From Phytophthora quininea (lineage: Eukaryota > Oomycota > Peronosporomycetes > Peronosporales > Peronosporaceae), in contig JAAVTG010000614.1 of the NCBI GenBank assembly GCA_011947345.1, forward strand, positions 1 through 64,000: a DNA stretch of 64,000 nt, written 5' to 3'. The notes under the pieces were generated by a model. That model searched no databases, was not told where the DNA came from, and was given only the letters and a program-made list of their open reading frames with translations. This document shows, one piece after another, positions 56,259 to 64,000 of the stretch. The position numbers were made by a program, and so were the translations under genes. Numbering within the stretch: position 1 is the first letter of the stretch; each line of letters begins with the position of its first letter.

Positions 56259-56647
56259 GGCGAGGTGAGGAGAGGAAGCTTGTTCGACTGGAGAGCAAAT
56301 TGGGGAATAAGTGAGTCATCCTCAGGAATGTGAAGTCTGTCGAGCTATTATTACGCAATCAGGTCAGGCAAGCAGCAGTGTCTCGAGAGTCTGATCAAGT
56401 GAGACCACCTGCACTCTGCAATAGCGCTCCTAGCAGGGCAAAACTTCAAGACCTGGAGACTGAAGATCAAGATGAGTGCCATCTCCCACCATGATTGGTC
56501 CGACTGATCCGTGCGTAAACCACCTGGATGTGGCTCTTCGCGGCTTACGCATGACCTGCATTCGTCTGTAAGCTGCTTGTCGAGCCCCCGAAGCTCACAT
56601 TCTGCAATTTCCTGCAAGTCTCACACGCCAACACGCCTCCAACAACG

Positions 56648-57136
56648 ATGCCCAGTACCAACAAGACTGTTCTCGTCACGGGCGCCAACCGCGGCCTCGG
56701 TCTCACCTTCGTCGAGCACTACGTCAAGGCCGGATGGAAGGTCATCGGCACGGCCCGCGACGTCGACAAGGCCGACAAAGTGCGTCTTCTCGTGCATTGT
56801 CCTGCTAGATAACTCCACTCCACTCACCGACCATTTGTCTTGTAGTTGAAGGCGTTGACTCCGTTCAAGATCGTGTAGCTGGACACGAGCGACGAGGACT
56901 CCATCACTCGCATGCCAAGGAGCTGGACGGCGTCCCGATCGACCTGCTCATCAACAACGCCGGCATTATGGGTCCGGGCGAGTACGCCACCATCACCAAG
57001 GACTCCTTCATGCGCCACTTCGAGGTCAACTCCGTCGGCCCGTTCCTCACGACTCGCGCGCTACACTCGAACATGAAATTGGCTGCTGTGGCCAACGGGA
57101 CGGCCATCGTCGCTGAAGCTCAAGGCGTCTTAGAGA
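56648..57136 (+). pseudogene. Truncated SDR pseudogene (type a), right copy
   Basis: ATG 56648, TKTVLVTGANRGLGL, intron of 66 bp ending before TTGAAGGCG, then an in-frame TAG and a frame change, as in the left copy at 50552-51043. It ends where the lamin-like gene (minus strand) begins its 3' end. The intact second half of this SDR type survives only in the chimeric gene at 55455. Confidence 0.8.
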
Positions 57137-57139
57137 CGG

Positions 57140-58336
57140 TTAAGTTTGGGTCTGCTCTTGGGTACCCTCGTCGTCCGAGGATGCTGCGGTTAGTTTGGTT
57201 TCCATCTCCTCGGGCAGGCCTTCACTCTTCATGCTCATGGGCATCCCATCAGCCGTCTCCAAGATGACAAAGTCGCCCTTAGAGCTCAAGGAAAACGTGT
57301 TTGCCAAGAACGAGTCCTCGCCCTTCTTCCGCTCGTTCTTTGCGTTCGGGTTTCGCTTGCTCGAGTGAACTGTCAGAGTCGACTTGGACCGCATCACGTA
57401 CGTTGACGGGAACCGGAAGGTCTGGTCTTTCATGCCGCGCACTACCCATCCGCCAATAGATACTGGCTCGCTGCTCGCGTTCTCCAGCACTAGTCGATCC
57501 TTTCCTATATCCAACGACTTGATCTGCACCGGAGAAGTCGAGTCCAGCGATGCTGGTCCTGGAGCTACACCCACACGCTTCGTTCTCTTCGTCGCAGTCC
57601 CGTTACTGGTCATACTGTCACTCTTTCTCTTTCGCCCCTTTGTGCTGGGCGTTGCTTTCGCCACTCGACTCTTTTCGCGGTCTAGAATGCCGCGGTACTT
57701 CATGATCTCAGCGTCAAGAGCAATCTTGACATCCATGAGCTCGTTGAACTCCTGCTCTTTCGACTGTTTGGACGAGTGGAAGCGCTCCAGGGTTTCCTCG
57801 TAGCTCTTGCGCTCTTTGGTGGCTCTCGTGCGCTCCTCACGATACTGACGCTCTAATTGCGCCACCTTCTCTGTCAGCTTCTGCCTCGCGCTGAGACTCT
57901 CTTCGTAGTCATTGGCAGTTTGGTCCAGCTCTTGCTTAGTGCTGTTCAACTCATTGCGTACGTCGTCTAGCTGGTTCTGTAGATCGGCTGTTATCTTGCC
58001 ATAGCGACTACGCAGCTCCATCTCCATCGTCTCCAGTCGCTCTTTAGCATTTTTGTCCCGCTGCGTCTGGGCTTCCTTGTACTCGCGTCGAACCACGGCA
58101 ACGGCTGCAAGAACTGCGGCCATATGGCCGTGGTCATCGCCGTGGTCACCGTCATGGTCGTCATGGTCGTCATGGTCGTCATGGTCGTCGTGGTCGCCGT
58201 GGTCGCCCCGGGATTGCAAGCTGGACTCGGGGCTCGCACGGCGTGGCTCAGGCCACGCTGTAACAGTCGAGTCAGGACTCGGCACGTGATTGTATCGCCG
58301 AACGTATTCTACAAAGCTAAGACCGCTGTAATACAT
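57140..58336 (-). CDS. Lamin-like protein, right copy
   Basis: 398 codons, nearly identical to 49364-50551. The three extra residues come from one more 9-bp unit (HDD) in the His/Asp repeat. The intermediate-filament end motif, NLS and lamin-tail domain are the same. As in the left copy the ATG follows an in-frame stop and the rod is short. The two copies are expected to be functionally redundant or equally truncated. Confidence 0.82.
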   Translation of the reverse strand: MYYSGLSFVEYVRRYNHVPSPDSTVTAWPEPRRASPESSLQSRGDHGDHDDHDDHDDHDDHDGDHGDDHGHMAAVLAAVAVVRREYKEAQTQRDKNAKERLETMEMELRSRYGKITADLQNQLDDVRNELNSTKQELDQTANDYEESLSARQKLTEKVAQLERQYREERTRATKERKSYEETLERFHSSKQSKEQEFNELMDVKIALDAEIMKYRGILDREKSRVAKATPSTKGRKRKSDSMTSNGTATKRTKRVGVAPGPASLDSTSPVQIKSLDIGKDRLVLENASSEPVSIGGWVVRGMKDQTFRFPSTYVMRSKSTLTVHSSKRNPNAKNERKKGEDSFLANTFSLSSKGDFVILETADGMPMSMKSEGLPEEMETKLTAASSDDEGTQEQTQT

Positions 58337-58555
58337 CTTGCCGGGCGTTCAATCGGAGAATGCCCGCGCGCGGAGCGCGCGTGAAGCGTAAGGTTTTTTC
58401 CTAGTTCCCGTTACTTAAGTTTGGCTAATACAAAGAGCTGGCTACTGAAGTAGTAGGCTTTGCTCGAAGTACTGTTAGTAATAGTATTGTTGTGGTGGGC
58501 TGTGGCTCATGCTGCGCCCAATTGCTCAAGTTCGGGACTGCCCAAATGGGAAGGT

Positions 58556-59347
58556 GAGACACTTCGCAATCTACGGCCTTTGAGCACAATCGGATCCAAG
58601 ATCTTCTCTTCGGAGGACCCCCTTCTCGGACGCGCATTCCCCCGCGTGGGGCCGAGTATGGGAGGAGAAGGAGTTCCTGGCGTCTAGTTCGAAGCGGTGA
58701 CGTGCTGGGCGATAGTTCACAAGAACTTGATCCCTCACTGCAGCATGCAGGGCTTAAGCAACTCCTGTGTGTGTTCAAAGTTTAATCACCAAGGCGCGCT
58801 GGACTCGGCGGACGCTTCGCGTTCAAGATCAAGAACCGCCAGCGCTCGGGAGGATCGATAACCCTCTCGTATGTCAAAGATTTCCCTACCAAAGGCGCGA
58901 CGGACCTGGTGATCTGTCAACCCTCAGCTCAAGCACCAAAGCGCATGGGACCGGTGACCTCATGCGCTCGAAGAGTTCCCACCATGGCGCGGAGGATTTG
59001 GTGACCCCTCTAGCGTTTCATCTCCAACACCAAAGGCACGGCGGACCTGGTGGCCCCGTCGAGTTCTCGTGGCATGTCAAGATATCCAAAAGATTCATCC
59101 ACCGACGCGCGTTGGGCTTGGCGAACCCTCCGCGTGTACGTGAAGTATCTAACACCACTGCATGGGAGAATTGGTGACCCCTCATGTGTATATGAAGTTA
59201 CAGCAGCACAAGCGCTCTCAGAGCAAGGAAGTTCCAAGGTCTCAAGACACAACAATAAGACATACCAAAGCGTATAAGACACAGCCTCTAGCGATCTCAG
59301 GCGCCTATTTGTTACCAATATCAGAGAATAGATGACCTTCAACCACC
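58556..59347. repeat. Insertion in the right arm with a ~50-bp degenerate minisatellite
   Basis: Absent from the left arm. About 58786-59180 holds eight or so degenerate units with starts near 58789, 58838, 58889, 58935, 58981, 59032, 59101 and 59154, each close to CCAAAGGCGCG-GGACCTGGTGA-CCCTC. Both ends of the insertion show imperfect similarity around TGCCCAAATGGGAAGGTGAGAC and AGTTGGGCAGGTAAGAC, which suggests a duplication. No clean target duplication or TIR. A 136-codon frame over the repeat is not considered a gene. Confidence 0.6.
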
Positions 59348-59944
59348 AGTTGGGCAGGTAAGACGCGATGATGAGGAAAGAGTTTGTGGTACGGGAGGCC
59401 TCAAGGCGAGACTTCAGTCTGCAGTTTGGGATTTACCCGCAAGAGACCTAAGCAACTATCATATTATCTGTTGGTACTTTGGGGAGTTCAGTGTGTCTTG
59501 GAATCCTCGACTTAGTACAACTGTGACTTTTGGTGCATCGACTCACCGTGCTGCAGCTTGGCCACGATGTCTTCCAGGATGGAGAAGAGGGAGTGGCGCC
59601 GATGCCACCACACTGTTGAGTACTGTCGTGCATCCCAGCTGACTTCGCCGACGACACAATTAAAACACGTCGTTGTCTTTTAGATGCTGCCTCCCATGAC
59701 TACGTGATCGGTCATGGCACACTGTGCGCACGTAGCTGACTATTGGAAAAACTCGCGGAACTCGCCACACTTTCTTGGGACGAAATCTCTTGCTCTCGCG
59801 GGAAGTTATCGGGGGATAAACCGTTCTCACCCGCTTCAATCATGAAATCAATGGTATTTGTTTCGTTCTTCATGTAGGCATGCCTGTACATGCGCCACCC
59901 AAACGGCCGACGACGGTAAAAACGTAGAAAAGTGTCCTGAATCC

Positions 59945-60940
59945 GGAACGGCCTTACTTTTGAGGAAATAATTCTGACTTCTGAGTACGGGCCATTCCAG
60001 GCGGAGTTTTGAGTAAAGGGCAGAGCCCATGTGTAAAGCCATCACATGCCTCGGGTGCTGAGTAATGAGTAAATTGACAAGCGATTGGTGGAGGCCATTT
60101 TTTATTTTCTTTTTCTGCTAAAACATGAAGACCCCCATGCAGCACATCTACTTCTCTTAAAACACCTAAATGTTGATGCTAGCCGTCACATCCAGACCCA
60201 GGACGTACGCTCTATTGACAGCCTCTGCCAAATCCTCGCACTCCAGCGCAAATTCTTGACCATCCGAAAGCTTCACCGACCAAACAAACACACCATTCCG
60301 CTCTGCCCAAGAAACCACTATTCCCGCTCTTGTTTCGTCTTCACCGCCAGCCCCTTCTATCTTCTGTAGCACATTCCAGTGCAGTGGTCGTGCGGGAAAC
60401 CGCAAGAACAGAGCCACCAAGTTGTCCACCGAAAAAATGCTGGTTGCTTCTGTCTTTGGACAAGGCTCCGCCTCGGTTCTTAAATATCCTTCATCACAAA
60501 AGTGTGATGACGGATATTTAGTTCATTCTGTTGTTGAACGCAGTCAAGAGCAGCATGCGAAGACACTACGTAAAAATATGAAATCTCCAGCATTGTCAAC
60601 CACTTTCTTGAACTCATTGCATCTGAAGTTAACACGATTGCATGCAGTATTTGTCTTTGAAATGGTGATTCTTATTCATTTATACGACTTACATTTTCAT
60701 ACCGTACTAGTTACGACTACAAGTGCCAAATTCGATACAACACAATAACTTAAGTAGGCATGCCGGAGGGTCTATGAAAATGTTATGAAATCAATTTATT
60801 ATGTAGCTTTCTTCCTCAAAATTTAGTAAGTGCAGAAAACGAGATAAGTTTTCCTCAGAAGTTAGTATTTTACTCAGAAGTTAGGTCTGGACACGGCTTA
60901 CTCTTGATTCAGAAAAAGTTCCTCAAAAATAAGTAGCACC
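59945..60940. mobile_element. Mutator-like non-autonomous element, 996 bp, with 9-bp target duplication
   Basis: The uninterrupted left arm has CCTGAATCC once; here it flanks the insertion on both sides (59936-59944 and 60941-60949). The ends are imperfect inverted repeats of about 40 bp: left GGAACGGCCTTACTTTTGAGG, right end in reverse complement GGTGCTACTTATTTTTGAGG. A 9-bp duplication with long TIRs is typical for MULE-type transposons. No transposase. A short open frame on the minus strand (to 60166) is the only candidate cargo. Confidence 0.8.
60166..60429 (-). CDS. Short ORF carried by the Mutator-like element
   Basis: 87 codons ending GLDVTASINI, open further upstream without a clear ATG. 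The stretch RFPARPLHWNVLQKIEGAGG then GIVVSWAERNGVFVWSVKLS has the look of a real protein fragment, but no family is recognised. It may be a captured gene piece. Confidence 0.25.
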   Translation of the reverse strand: MDNLVALFLRFPARPLHWNVLQKIEGAGGEDETRAGIVVSWAERNGVFVWSVKLSDGQEFALECEDLAEAVNRAYVLGLDVTASINI

Positions 60941-61249
60941 CCTGAATCCCGTTGAGGATCAGCTCGTAAAACTGTAACTCACGAGGAGATCGCTTCAGCG
61001 TGTCAATGATGTCGTCAAGCGGCACAAAACACCACCGAACACACTTGTACAATCGAATCACATCTCTGGAGTGGCCATTAAAGCCACGAGACTGCGATGC
61101 ACCCTCAAGACAACTGAATCTGTGGCCAAAACCCATCTTGTTCAGGCATCTAAGCATCGTCTGCTCTCCTCCAGAACCTCGCAAGCGCTCGCCACGCAGT
61201 ACTAACACGAGGGTTTCTACAGGTAAGCGCTGCATCTCAAAAACAACCA

Positions 61250-61666
61250 TCAAGTCTGATAACTCTGACGACGCACTGTGTGGAGCCGCGTAGAACAGTG
61301 TCGTTTGCAGCAAGAAGTGAGAGATGCTACAGATAGGACCCCCCAGCTGGTGTTGAAGGTTTTCAAGCAGGATTTTTGGTGTTGTTCCTGCTCGTCACGC
61401 AGCTTCTCTAGCTGGTCATTTTGTTGCTGCTCTTGTTCCACGTGATATTGTCGTAGTCGTTCGAGTACTTCTGTGACGCGCTGCACGCTTTCCTGTTGCT
61501 GTTGGTCAAATCGTTCCTTCGCACGCTGCTCTTGATCTCGCTGTAAAGTTTGCTGTTTCTGCAAGTTCTTGATGTCACGCTGTTCTAACTCCTGGTTGTG
61601 TTTCTCCAATATCTTGACTAGCTCTTGAGGGTCCTGGGTCACTTGCTTCTCGGTTGCTCTCAGCAT
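61250..61666 (-). pseudogene. Gln/Glu-rich coiled-coil ORF truncated at the duplication edge
   Basis: From the ATG at 61666 (MLRATEKQVTQDPQELVKIL) the frame is a continuous Gln/Glu/Arg coiled coil (RDQEQRAKERFDQQQQESVQ). Around 61345 it enters the inverted duplication, changes character (SCCKRHCSTRLH) and stops at 61250. The frame is open upstream to about 61760, so the real 5' end is not fixed. The gene appears to have lost its 3' part when the arm was formed. Confidence 0.55.
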
Positions 61667-61699
61667 GTCGCGATAGCTAGAAGGACCAGGGGATTGCAA

Positions 61700-62461
61700 C
61701 GAATGCTCATGAGCCTGCCATGGTTGAAAGTCGCTAGCATCCGTATAGTGGTCAGCACACTACGAAGAAAGCTATCGGTTTTGAGTTACCTGATCATCTT
61801 AACTTGACGCCAGTAAGTTCTGCGACTACGAGGATGAAGACTGCGAGAGCGATGTGACCACGCTCTGCTCCTCGTCGCCTCCGTCGTACACTAGTTCTCA
61901 TCAGTCTTTTCAACTCAGCAACTCTCTCCAGGAATCAACTTAAGCAACCACCTTCTTGGGACAGAGGCTATTCCGTTCAGCTTCCTTAACTACCTGCCTG
62001 AGCTCCGACTGCGCAGTTGGTACGCGACTCCGGCGCTGTACAAACGTGAGCGGCTGGTACCGTCCGATCGGTTGCCCCGCGTTTTTCTGGCTCCTGTCCC
62101 CACGCTTCGGCCCTGCACCCACCGATGTCCTCCGTGTCATGCTCTGCAGCGGCAATGGGGTATGTGGCCAGCTCCGCGTCTTGAGCTGCTATCAGACGGA
62201 GCACAGAGTTCAGACCAAGGCATCTAGAAGTAGCGACGAGGCATACCCGTTGTGGTTGTCTTTGCGCCACAGTAGCTGAGAGAGGAACACCACCTCACGA
62301 CGGACCGCCATGACGCTCTTCCTCTTGCTTCTCGCTCACGCGCGACGCTGCAGAATGCGGAATGAGCAGCAAGAGTGAATGTTCAACTCAACTTCAACTC
62401 TTTGGCCAATCAGCTCCAATATCTCAATAGTAGAACTGTTCTTTTAAGGAGAGAAAGATCA
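61700..62461. other. Region without recognised gene
   Basis: Open frames exist on both strands, but none has a recognisable domain or clear start. An RxLR-type effector was looked for and not found. Confidence 0.4.
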
Positions 62462-64000
62462 ATGGTGCATCTCTTCCGAACTCGCCCCCGATCTCGTTAC
62501 CACTCGGTCGCCATGGCGATGCGCAACACGATGCAGAAGTTCTGGATGGACTCCAAGATGCCGGAGGACAACCGCTGGCACTCCAAGCACTAGGGGCAGC
62601 TTGTAGCATCCGACCGGTTGGCTGACCACTTCGTGGAGCAGCTTCGAGCTGTTGGACACGTGGAGCGCTTCAAAGACACGGGCAACGGAGAGAGCGAGTT
62701 AGCCATCATGGTGCGCTTCGCTCGCATCATGAAGGAGCCCATGGAGTCGTACGAAGGCCAGCAGAACTTGCTGCTGAAGCTGGCGGACACGGGCCGCGTT
62801 GCCGCGCTGCTGCACCGATCCATCGACAGTGCGTTGGACGCGCAGGGTACCCTGGAACGAGAGACGCACCACCTCTATCACAATGAGCTGCTGAGGGAGT
62901 GGAGGGAGCGTCTCAAGACGTTTGAGGATCTCGTCAAGGACGATAAGCAGCTCATGCAGATGAAGACCAGCAGCTGGAGATCGTGACACTGCTACGCTAC
63001 TGTATTCACAAGTACTACGACGGCATCACTCCGTTTGCTGGCGACAGTGAATAATACCGTGACAAGTTGATGCAGTGCGAGCTGGATACGATTTCGATGG
63101 TGTACGACGTCGTTGTCAGCAAGGCCAACATTGTGGCAGCCAACATTCCAGAGTGGTTTGCACCTCGGAGCACGAGTGGGCGTGGATGAACAAGGACAAG
63201 CTGGAGGACAATAAAGCTGCGTGGAGTGGCAGCATGCACCACGGTGAAGAGGTTTGTGTGCGGACGGCTGCTATATGGACACAGCTAAACCACCCCCACT
63301 TACGCAAGTTTTACGGTGCTTCGCATGTTGGCAAGCCTTTTATTGTTCACGAAACATGCTACCCACCGACCTACGAGAATGAAATGTGGCGGTATTTGGG
63401 GAATTGTGCACTTGGTCTCCAGTACGTGCATGATCGTGGGCTGGTGTATCACAACGTGCTACCAGTGACGTTCCGCTGCAGTTATGCCGAGCGGTATGGA
63501 GTGGTTGATGGCCTGGGGTTGGTACCACAATCAAAGGTGGATTGGGTGGAGAAAATCAAAAACCAAACCAAAGAGACGCTCGAAAGTTACGACATGCTCA
63601 AGTTTGGCATTGCCATCTTTTCCTTCTGGCTGGGGCGCGGAACGCGCATTTACGATCAAATGTTCGAGACAAAACATTTGACAACTGGGACAAGAAAACA
63701 ACAGAGCGTCTTCCTGAAAAGAAACCTAAATTCATCGAGGAAGGCGAATGGGAAGTCCTGGTGGGTTTGTGTGATGAGAACCCTGCGAATCGCCCCAAAC
63801 TGGAAGCTGCAGCTATCAAAATGTATGCCTTGGTAGCGGACGACGACGCGTCTGGAACGAACGCGCCGAGCGTCGATAAAGCAAACTTTTGTCACCAAAG
63901 TTCTGCTCAATCTGTGGAGGAGTTGCTTGAGGAAACTATGATAGCATGTGAAGACGCAGAATCGAGCAGCTCTATGGGTGCCCAGTTCTGTCGCGCCTGC
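62462..64000 (+). pseudogene. TKL-type kinase pseudogene, runs off the window
   Basis: An N-terminal helical region (FVEQLRAVGHVERFKDTGNG, LLLKLADTGRVAALLHRSID) precedes kinase sequence: AAIWTQLNHPHLRKFYGASH, GKPFIVHE, LGLQYVHDRGLVYHNVL. The usual HRD catalytic loop reads YHN and no DFG is seen, so even an intact protein would be a pseudokinase. In-frame stops at 62591-62593 and near 63050 and at least two frame changes (near 63165 and 63677) break the gene. The C-lobe motif DENPANRPKLEAA survives in another frame. Phytophthora genomes have many TKL kinases with this architecture. Confidence 0.75.

Larger units (their letters stand above)
59640..61250 (-). pseudogene. BACK-like ORF, right copy, split by a transposon
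   Basis: Minus-strand counterpart of 48324-48956. The first part (61250-60941) keeps LPVETLVLVLRGERLRGSGG and FVPLDDIIDTLKRSPRE with scattered differences. A 996-bp element then interrupts it, and the remaining part lies at 59944-59640. If the frame is read through, it stops about 30 codons after the last shared residue, inside the insertion. Confidence 0.75.
55956..61345 (-). repeat. Right arm of the large inverted duplication
   Basis: Reverse complement of 48229-51735, enlarged by two insertions: about 58556-59347 and 59945-60940. The order is chimeric SDR first half (minus), SDR-a pseudogene (plus), lamin-like gene (minus), noncoding sequence and the BACK-like ORF (minus, split). The outer edge (about 61345) lies inside a coiled-coil ORF on the minus strand, whose frame ends shortly after entering the arm. 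Confidence 0.85.

Noticed and set aside
61956..62279. Candidate RxLR or other secreted effector between the coiled-coil ORF and the kinase
   Set aside because: No signal peptide followed by RxLR/EER could be found in any frame.

Overview
The window looks like an oomycete, most likely Phytophthora or a close relative. The evidence is a plant/oomycete-type telomere tract (TTTAGGG on the minus strand), short introns of 57-68 bp, an oomycete-style Ty3/gypsy element with two RNase H domains and a chromodomain, a lamin-like gene, a bZIP-like gene and a degenerate TKL-type kinase. No bacterial features are present. The species cannot be named from sequence alone.

Layout. (1) 1-31280 is a subtelomere-like repeat region. 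A basic module, C/A-rich minisatellite then pyrimidine-rich linker then a 1.3-1.5 kb unit, occurs three times (326-, 26276- and 28839-). In the first module the unit is amplified into a 16-copy head-to-tail array (about 1501-25211; period about 1507 bp, two copies of about 1320 bp). Each unit contains six sub-repeats of about 128 bp. A 35-bp telomere tract (26241-26275) sits inside the region, directly before module 2. (2) 31281-46612 is retroelement territory: a gag-RT deletion remnant, then an almost complete Ty3/gypsy element (32573-45384, gag-pol on the minus strand, LTRs of about 1 kb, 4-bp target duplication AGTA). The element also carries a long spliced gene on the opposite strand between integrase and the 3' LTR. 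(3) 46613-64000 is gene-bearing. It has a BTB-domain gene followed by a large imperfect inverted duplication (left arm 48229-51735, right arm 55956-61345). Each arm carries a BACK-like ORF or its remains, a lamin-like gene and short-chain dehydrogenase (SDR) sequences. The spacer holds the rest of one SDR, a second SDR and a bZIP-like gene. The right arm is interrupted by a Mutator-like 996-bp element and by an insertion of about 0.8 kb with its own minisatellite. A kinase pseudogene runs off the right edge.

How the parts relate. The repeat region evolves by unequal exchange and gene conversion at several scales: 128-bp sub-repeats, 1.5-kb units and whole modules. The gypsy element encodes a full replication machinery. 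Its frame is broken repeatedly, and all eight clear frameshifts in it (both strands) need one extra base in a homopolymer, which suggests base-calling or assembly error as much as decay. The inverted duplication has reshuffled the SDR genes and produced a chimeric SDR whose usual catalytic tyrosine position reads cysteine. All identity statements were made by eye; no alignments or searches were run.
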